A stretch of 64,000 nt of DNA from VRUE01 sp963695835 (lineage in GTDB: Bacteria > Actinomycetota > Thermoleophilia > Solirubrobacterales > 70-9), in the NCBI GenBank assembly GCA_963695835.1, contig CAVOHR010000003.1:124001-188000 (forward strand), read 5' to 3'. The notes under the pieces are model-generated. The model was not told the DNA's origin, ran no database searches, and saw only the letters and a program-made list of their open reading frames with translations. This document shows, piece by piece, positions 58,431-64,000 of the stretch (the stretch's first letter is position 1; each line of letters begins with the position of its first letter). The position numbers were made by a program, and so were the translations under genes.

Positions 58431-59393
58431 CTAGTCCAGCCGCCGCAGCTCGACCCGCGGCGCCAGCTCCTCGACGACCGAGCGCGAGGCGCTGCCGAGG
58501 CCGTGGCGGAGGAAGTTGGCGGCGCCGGCCGCGGCGCCGATCCGCAGCGTCTCCTCCCACTCGCGGCCGGCCGCCATGCAGGCGGCGAGCGCGCCCATCA
58601 TCGAGTCGCCGCAGCCCTCGCGGGCGCCGCGCTCGAAGCGGGGCGGGATCAGCTCCCAGGCCTCGTCCCCGCGCAGCACCAGGGCGGGCTGCTCGGCGCG
58701 GGTGACGATCGCCGCGGCGGCGCCGCGCTCCAGCAGCCGCTCGGTCGCCGCCCGCATCCGAGCCGGCGTGTCGACCGGCCCCTCGACGAACTGCGCCAGC
58801 TCCCAGTCGTTGATCTTCACCAGGTCGGGCTTGCCCCCCAGCGCGCTGTCGAGCCGCGGCGGCGAGAGGTCGACGATCGCCGGGGTGCCGTTGTCGCGGG
58901 CGTCGGCGACCAGGCTTCCGTAGATGTCCAGCGGCAACGCCTCGCCCGGATAGGCGTTGCAGACGGCGAGCACGCCGGCCTCGAGCGCCGCCGCGCAGGC
59001 GATCGAGAAGAGGTCGTCGACCTCGTGGCGGGAGGGTGGCATGGCGGCGCTCTGCGCCATCGGCACCCGCTCGCCGCTGCGGCGGTCGTGGATGTAGGCG
59101 CCGCTCGCCTCGGAGGTCTCGACCAGCCGCAGGTCGAAGCGGAGCTGCTCCAGCAGCGGCCGGAGCACGTCGCCGGTCTCGCCGCCGATCAAGCCGCAGA
59201 GCATCGCCTCGGCGCCCAGCTCGGCCGCCATCCGCGCCACCCAGACGCCCTGACCGGCGGCGTGGACGTGGATGTCGTCGCCGCCGTCCGCGGTCAGCGC
59301 CTCGATCGTCACCGAGAGCATCGGATGGGGGCCGAAGACGGCGACCTTGCCGCCGAAGGGGGGAGAGACGGACTCGCTGCGCACTTGGCACAT
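58431..59393 (-). CDS. PfkB-family sugar kinase
   Basis: A 320-residue ribokinase-fold enzyme. The N-terminal VAVFGPHPMLSVTIEALTAD and the GQGVWVARMAAELGAEAML segment fit 1-phosphofructokinase-like proteins, and REGCGDSMMGALAACMAAG is the anion-hole signature with the catalytic Asp. The exact sugar is unknown. The ATG at 59393 overlaps the start of the divergent gene; GTG 59384 would avoid the overlap. Confidence 0.85.
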   Translation of the reverse strand: MCQVRSESVSPPFGGKVAVFGPHPMLSVTIEALTADGGDDIHVHAAGQGVWVARMAAELGAEAMLCGLIGGETGDVLRPLLEQLRFDLRLVETSEASGAYIHDRRSGERVPMAQSAAMPPSRHEVDDLFSIACAAALEAGVLAVCNAYPGEALPLDIYGSLVADARDNGTPAIVDLSPPRLDSALGGKPDLVKINDWELAQFVEGPVDTPARMRAATERLLERGAAAAIVTRAEQPALVLRGDEAWELIPPRFERGAREGCGDSMMGALAACMAAGREWEETLRIGAAAGAANFLRHGLGSASRSVVEELAPRVELRRLD

Positions 59394-59394
59394 C

Positions 59395-61164
59395 ATGACC
59401 TGCCGCAGGTTCCACCGGCTCCCATCGGCGAGCGTGCTCGGGCTGCAGGTCCCGGTCGCGACCGGGCCGCGCGCCCGCCTGCTCGGCCTCTCGCGCCTCG
59501 ACCGCGACGAGGCGGGCGCCGGGCTGCTGATCCCGCGCTGCTGCAGCGTCCACACCTTCGGCATGCGCTTCGCGCTCGACCTCGTCTTCCTCGACCGGCG
59601 CGGCGGGGTCCTCTCGACCCGTCGCGCCGTCCCCCCGCGCCGCCTCGCCGCGGATCGCCGGGCTGCCGCCGTCCTTGAGCTACCCTCGGGGACGGAGATG
59701 CGGGTTGCCGGGAGCAGCGATGGAGCCGAACCTATGACCATGACCGCCGCCAGGGAGGTGGAAGTCCCACCGCTTTCGCTTGAGCGAATGCGCGGCTTGA
59801 TCGACTCCGATGACTGGAGCCGGCTCGAAGAGGGGCTGGGGAAGGCGCAGCAGATGCTGGCCGGGCGCGAGCTCTGGAACGTCAACTCGACCGCCGCCGG
59901 CGGCGGCGTCGCCGAGATGCTCTGGTCCTGGGTCGGGCTGGCGCGCGGCCTCGGCGTCGGCATGCGCTGGCTGACGATCGACGGTACGCCGGACTTCTTC
60001 ACCCTGACCAAGCGGCTTCACAACCTGCTGCACGGCGAGCTGGGCGACGGCGGTGAACTGGGCGAGGAGGAGCGCTCCGTCTACGAGCTGGTCAGCTGCG
60101 CCAACGCCGATGCCGTGATCGAGCGCCTCGCCCCGCGCGACGTCGTCTTCCTGCACGACCCCCAGACCGCCGGCCTGATCCCCCCGATCGCCGCAACGGG
60201 CCGGACGGTGATCTGGCGCTGCCACATCGGCACCGACGACGGCAACGGATACAGCGGCGCCGGCTGGGAGTTCCTCGAGCCCTACGTGACCCGCGCCGAC
60301 GCCTGCGTGTTCACGCGCGACGCCTACGTCCCGGACTACTGCCGGGAGATGGTGACGGCGATCGTCCCCCCCTCGATCGACGCGATGTCGCCGAAGAACC
60401 AGGAGATGGAGCCGGCTCGGGTGCGGGCGATCCTGCGGCACGTCGGCCTGCTCGCCGGCGGCGAGGAGGAGGAGCCCGCCTTCGAACGGGCCGACGGCAC
60501 GCCGCAGCGAGTGGAGCGGAAGTGCGAGGTGCTCAGCCTGGGCGCGCTCCCCGGCGCCGACACTCCCCTCGTCGTGCAGGTGTCGCGCTGGGACCGGCTC
60601 AAGGACCCGGTCGGGGTGCTGCGCGGCTTCGCGGAGATGGCGTCCAGCGACAGCGAGGCTCAGCTGATCCTCGCCGGGCCCAGCCCCGGCTCGGTGTCCG
60701 ACGATCCGGACGGCGCCGTCGTCCTCGCCGAAGTCGAGGACGAGTGGCGCCGGCTGAGCCCGGAGTCGCGGGCACGGGTGCACCTTGCCTGCCTGCCGAT
60801 GGAGGACCTCGACGAGAACGCGGCGATCGTCAACGCCCTCCAGCGCCAGGCGACGGTGATCGTGCAGAAGAGCCTCAAGGAGGGATTCGGGCTGACCGTG
60901 ACCGAGGCGATGTGGAAGGGCCGGCCGGTCGTGGCGAGCGCTACCGGAGGGATCCTCGATCAGATCGAAGACGGCGTCAACGGCATGCTGCTGAAGAACC
61001 CACTCGACCTGAAGGCATTCGGCAGAGCGATCCGGGAACTGCTCGACGCGCCGCAGCGGGCGCGGCAGATCGGCCTCGCCGCGCACGAGCAGGTGCGCAA
61101 GGCGTACCTCGAGAACCGCCACACGCTGCAGTACGTGGACCTGCTCGGACGGGTGCTTCGCTGA
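59395..61164 (+). CDS. DUF192 domain fused to trehalose synthase (TreT-like glycosyltransferase)
   Basis: A 589-residue open frame. Residues about 10-105 are a DUF192 domain (CCSVHTFGMRFALDLVFLDR). Residues about 130-589 are a GT4 glycosyltransferase of the trehalose synthase type: LWNVNSTAAGGGVAEMLWSW at its N-terminus, VIWRCHIGTDDG, VVQVSRWDRLKDPVGVL and SLKEGFGLTVTEAMWKGRPV with the sugar-nucleotide Glu. TreT makes trehalose from NDP-glucose and glucose. An internal ATG at 59734 could start a stand-alone TreT. No stop separates the two domains, so the fusion is real at the DNA level. Confidence 0.82.
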   Translation: MTCRRFHRLPSASVLGLQVPVATGPRARLLGLSRLDRDEAGAGLLIPRCCSVHTFGMRFALDLVFLDRRGGVLSTRRAVPPRRLAADRRAAAVLELPSGTEMRVAGSSDGAEPMTMTAAREVEVPPLSLERMRGLIDSDDWSRLEEGLGKAQQMLAGRELWNVNSTAAGGGVAEMLWSWVGLARGLGVGMRWLTIDGTPDFFTLTKRLHNLLHGELGDGGELGEEERSVYELVSCANADAVIERLAPRDVVFLHDPQTAGLIPPIAATGRTVIWRCHIGTDDGNGYSGAGWEFLEPYVTRADACVFTRDAYVPDYCREMVTAIVPPSIDAMSPKNQEMEPARVRAILRHVGLLAGGEEEEPAFERADGTPQRVERKCEVLSLGALPGADTPLVVQVSRWDRLKDPVGVLRGFAEMASSDSEAQLILAGPSPGSVSDDPDGAVVLAEVEDEWRRLSPESRARVHLACLPMEDLDENAAIVNALQRQATVIVQKSLKEGFGLTVTEAMWKGRPVVASATGGILDQIEDGVNGMLLKNPLDLKAFGRAIRELLDAPQRARQIGLAAHEQVRKAYLENRHTLQYVDLLGRVLR

Positions 61165-61216
61165 GCGTCGCGGAGTCCCGACGCGGCGGTCCCGGACCCG
61201 TCAGAATCTCCGCCTG

Positions 61217-63874
61217 ATGGCGGCCGCTCAGCCGAAGTGGGTGTACCGGTTCGACGAGGGGTCGAGGGAGATGCGCGACCTGCTCGGCGGCAAGGGCGCC
61301 AACATCGCCGAGATGGCCCGGCTGGGGCCGCCGATCAGGGTGCCGGCGGGCTTCACCGTCACCACCGAGGCCTGCGTCGCCTTCCTCGCCGCCGGCGACG
61401 AGTTCCCGCCCGGGCTGGAGGAGCAGTTGAGCAGCGCGCTCGGTGAGCTGGAGGAGGAGGCCGGCAAGCGCCTCGGCGACCCGTCCGACCCGCTGCTGGT
61501 CTCGGTCCGCTCGGGGGCGCGCGAATCGATGCCGGGAATGATGGACACGGTGCTCAACCTCGGGCTTGGCGACGAGGCCGTCGGCGGCCTGGCCGAGCGG
61601 ACCGGCAACGAGCGCTTCGCCTGGGACTCCTACCGCCGCTTCGTGCAGATGTTCGGCAACGTCGTCGCCGGGATCGACGGGATGCTGTTCGAGCGGGCGA
61701 TCCGCGCGGTCAAGTCCGAGCGCGGCGTCGCCCTCGACACCGAGCTGCGGGCGGACGACCTGCGCCGCCTGGTCGGCGACTTCAAGCGGATCTTCGCCGA
61801 GCGGGCCGGGCGCGAGTTCCCGCAGGCGCCGCGCGAGCAGCTGGGCGAGGCGGTCGCCGCCGTCTTCCGCTCCTGGAACGGGGCGCGGGCGATCGAGTAC
61901 CGCCGCCTCAACGGCATCCCCGACGAGTGGGGCACCGCGGTCAACGTGCAGCAGATGGTGTTCGGCAACAAGGGCCTGAAATCGGGCTCCGGCGTCGCCT
62001 TCAGCCGCGACGAGATCAGCGGCGAGCCCTACCCCTCGGGCGACTTCCTGCTCGACGCCCAGGGCGAGGACGTCGTCTCCGGCACCCGCGACACCGCCGA
62101 CCTCGAAGAGATGGCGCGAATGCTGCCGGACGCCCACCGCCGGCTGGTCGAGATCGTCGAGGCGCTGGAGCGCCATTTCGGCGACATGCAGGACGTCGAG
62201 TTCACGGTCGAGGAGGGGACGCTGTTCATGCTGCAGACGCGCAACGCGAAGCGGCCGCCGCAGGCCGCCGTGCGGGTCGCCGTCGACATGGTCCGCGAGC
62301 GGATCCTCAGCCGCGCGGAGGCGATCGCCAAGATCGACGCCTCGAAGCTGGAAGCGCTCCTGCACCCCTCCTTCGACCCCGCCTTCGAGCTGCAGCCGCT
62401 GGCCCGCGGCGTGCCGGCGTCGCCGGGCGCCGCCAAGGGCGAGGTCGTGTTCGCCGCCGAGCGCGCGGTCGAGCGGGCCGAGGCGGGCGCGGCGGTGATC
62501 CTCGTGCGGCCGTTCACCGAGGCCGACGACGTCGCCGGCTTCCACGCCGCCCGCGGCATCCTCACCTCGGAGGGCGGCAAGGCCTCCCACGCGGCGCTGG
62601 TCGCGCGCGGCATGGGCCGGCCCTGCGTCTGCGGCGCCTCGGCCCTGGAGATCGACCTCGAGGCGCGCGAGATGCTGGTCGACGGGCGCCTCCTGCGCGA
62701 GGGGGAACCGATCGCGATCGACGGCGGCAGCGGCATCGTCACGACCCAGGACGTGCCGCTGGTCGAGGCGGAGATGGACGAGTGCTTCCGCACCGTGCTC
62801 GAGTGGGCCGACGAGCTGCGCCGGCTCGGCGTCCGGGCCAACGCCGACCGACCGGAGGACGCGGTCAAGGCGCACCGCTTCGGCGCCGAGGGGATCGGCC
62901 TCTGCCGCACCGAGCACATGTTCCTCGGCGAGCGCCAGCCGGCGATGAAGCGGATGATCATGGCCGAGGACGAGACCCAGCGCCGCGCCGCGCTGGCCGA
63001 GCTGGAGCCGCTCCAGCGGGCCGACTTCGAAGGGCTGTTCGCCGAGATGGCCGGCCTGCCGGTGACGATCCGCCTGCTCGACCCGCCGCTGCACGAGTTC
63101 CTGCCTCGGGTCGAGGAGCTGGTGGCGGAGATCGAGCGGCGGCTGGTGACCGGGCGCGAACCCGCGGTCGCGCGGCTGGAGCACGAGCTGCACCGGGTCC
63201 GCCAGCTCGAGGAGACCAACCCGATGCTCGGCACCCGCGGCTGCCGGCTCGGGCTGGAGTTCCCGGAGATCTACGAGATGCAGGTGAGGGCGATCGCCGC
63301 TGCCGCGGCCGCGGTCCGGGACCGGGAGGGGAGCGCTCCGCGGCTGGAGGTGATGATCCCCCTGGTCGACTACGAGCGCGAGCTGGCGGCGATGCGGGAG
63401 CTGGTCGAGCGGACCGCGGCCGAGGCCTTCGAGCGGCTGGGCGCCGAGCCGGTCCCCTTCGCCGTCGGGACGATGATCGAGCTGCCGCGCGCCTGCCTGA
63501 TCGCCGGCCGGCTCGCCGAGCGGGCCGAGTTCTTCAGCTTCGGCACCAACGACCTCACCCAGACGGCGCTCGGCTTCTCCCGCGACGACTCCGAGGGCCG
63601 TTTCCTCAGCGAGTACCTGCGCCGCAAGATCGTCAGCCGCAGCCCGTTCGAGTCGATCGACGTCGAGGGGGTGGGGGAGCTGGTGCGGATCGCGGTCGAG
63701 CGCGGCCGCGCCGCCCGCCCCGACCTCGGCCTCGGGATCTGCGGCGAGCACGGCGGCGACCCCGACAGCATCGCCTTCTTCCACGCGGCGGGCCTCGACT
63801 ACGTCAGCTGCTCCCCGTTCAGGGTGCCGATCGCCCGCGTCGCGGCGGCCCAGGCCGCGGTGGCTGCGAGGTAA
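61217..63874 (+). CDS. ppdK: Pyruvate, phosphate dikinase
   Basis: An 885-residue enzyme interconverting pyruvate, ATP and phosphate with PEP, AMP and pyrophosphate. LLGGKGANIAEMARLG, VSVRSGARESMPGMMDTVLN and the LQTRNAKRPPQAA segment mark the nucleotide half. The swivelling domain reads LTSEGGKASHAALVARGMG, with the catalytic His, but Ala where the regulatory Thr (TSH) usually stands. NPMLGTRGCRLG, SFGTNDLTQTALGFSRDD and GICGEHGGD mark the PEP half. ATG 61217 is 52 bp after the trehalose gene. Confidence 0.96.
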   Translation: MAAAQPKWVYRFDEGSREMRDLLGGKGANIAEMARLGPPIRVPAGFTVTTEACVAFLAAGDEFPPGLEEQLSSALGELEEEAGKRLGDPSDPLLVSVRSGARESMPGMMDTVLNLGLGDEAVGGLAERTGNERFAWDSYRRFVQMFGNVVAGIDGMLFERAIRAVKSERGVALDTELRADDLRRLVGDFKRIFAERAGREFPQAPREQLGEAVAAVFRSWNGARAIEYRRLNGIPDEWGTAVNVQQMVFGNKGLKSGSGVAFSRDEISGEPYPSGDFLLDAQGEDVVSGTRDTADLEEMARMLPDAHRRLVEIVEALERHFGDMQDVEFTVEEGTLFMLQTRNAKRPPQAAVRVAVDMVRERILSRAEAIAKIDASKLEALLHPSFDPAFELQPLARGVPASPGAAKGEVVFAAERAVERAEAGAAVILVRPFTEADDVAGFHAARGILTSEGGKASHAALVARGMGRPCVCGASALEIDLEAREMLVDGRLLREGEPIAIDGGSGIVTTQDVPLVEAEMDECFRTVLEWADELRRLGVRANADRPEDAVKAHRFGAEGIGLCRTEHMFLGERQPAMKRMIMAEDETQRRAALAELEPLQRADFEGLFAEMAGLPVTIRLLDPPLHEFLPRVEELVAEIERRLVTGREPAVARLEHELHRVRQLEETNPMLGTRGCRLGLEFPEIYEMQVRAIAAAAAAVRDREGSAPRLEVMIPLVDYERELAAMRELVERTAAEAFERLGAEPVPFAVGTMIELPRACLIAGRLAERAEFFSFGTNDLTQTALGFSRDDSEGRFLSEYLRRKIVSRSPFESIDVEGVGELVRIAVERGRAARPDLGLGICGEHGGDPDSIAFFHAAGLDYVSCSPFRVPIARVAAAQAAVAAR

Positions 63875-63923
63875 TCCCGCCCGGGAGGGGGGAGAGTTTC
63901 TGTCGCTGTGCCCTTGATAGGGC

Positions 63924-64000
63924 ATGCTTCCCCAGCGACGTGAGATCGCCAGCGTCGTCGTCTGCGAGGACGACACCGTCACGCTCGAGCTGCTCTGCGA
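63924..64000 (+). CDS. Response regulator, 5' part only
   Basis: The frame from ATG 63924 reads MLPQRREIASVVVCEDDTVT then LELLC up to the window edge. VVVCEDD is the first strand and acidic pair of a receiver domain. The rest is outside the window. A short hairpin GCCCT/AGGGC lies just before the start. Confidence 0.6.
   Translation, partial: MLPQRREIASVVVCEDDTVTLELLC

Noticed and set aside
63896..63925. Fourth copy of the 66-bp linker before the response regulator
   Set aside because: CGCTGTGCCCTT and GCATGC recall the linker, but there is no start codon in register, no open frame and no upstream gene overlap; the match may be chance.
1..64000. CRISPR array
   Set aside because: No set of three or more short, regularly spaced identical repeats with unique spacers was seen; the 22-bp-spaced sites at 25267 are operator-like and too close together.

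Overview
The window is GC-rich, densely coded bacterial DNA with many GTG starts, 4-nt gene overlaps and strong GAG/CTG/GCC codon preference. Several genes point to the actinobacterial class Thermoleophilia (Solirubrobacterales or relatives): a secreted protein with an 'ALFAALGGSVYAA'-type leader, a fused MoaD-MoaE, a MOT1 molybdate carrier with DUF6457, a Rho-N protein and a WS/DGAT acyltransferase. This placement is inference from gene content, not from a marker gene.

Layout. (1) 1-4230: a small island flanked by 110-bp direct repeats, with a TOTE-type primase-helicase, an HTH protein and a VapBC-like pair, ending at a tRNA T-arm-like sequence. (2) 4235-18673: respiratory nitrate reduction (narGHJI, narK) joined to molybdenum cofactor genes (moaA, MOT1 transporter, DUF6457, mobA, moeA, fused moaD-moaE, moaC, mogA), so enzyme, substrate import, cofactor and metal supply form one unit. 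(3) 18670-25680: accessory DNA with a decayed gene, two VapBC modules, an Xre/RES pair, AbiEi with truncated AbiEii, a truncated NERD protein, an AAA/DUF4143 ATPase, operator palindromes and two more tRNA-like repeats, ending in a chimeric pseudogene. (4) 25716-31220: a WS/DGAT enzyme, secreted proteins, a sigma/anti-sigma pair and a quinoprotein-like lipoprotein. (5) 31253-39721: a compact minus-strand operon that reads as an undescribed biosynthetic cluster: a tRNA, an ArgRS-like synthetase paralogue, a fused aminodeoxychorismate synthase, a GNAT, an HDAC-fold amidohydrolase, a chorismate-mutase-like protein, a P450 and an N-monooxygenase. Two gene junctions in it are bridged by a repeated 22-codon micro-ORF, and a third copy sits in region 7. 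(6) 39868-44978: regulators, a TPR protein, a secreted protease and an NRAMP relative. (7) 45025-51541: a cobalamin riboswitch followed by two secreted DUF4430 proteins and a complete ECF transporter whose S-component carries an extracellular alpha-toroid. The parts recall the two domains of animal transcobalamin. (8) 51566-64000: nitroreductase, GlpD, a Rho-like protein without a P-loop, PEP synthase, a PHP phosphatase, a PfkB kinase, a DUF192-trehalose-synthase fusion, PPDK, and the start of a response regulator.

The most interesting items are the tRNA/synthetase biosynthetic operon, the 66-bp micro-ORF linkers, the transcobalamin-like B12 uptake operon, and the repeat-bounded defence and toxin cassettes.
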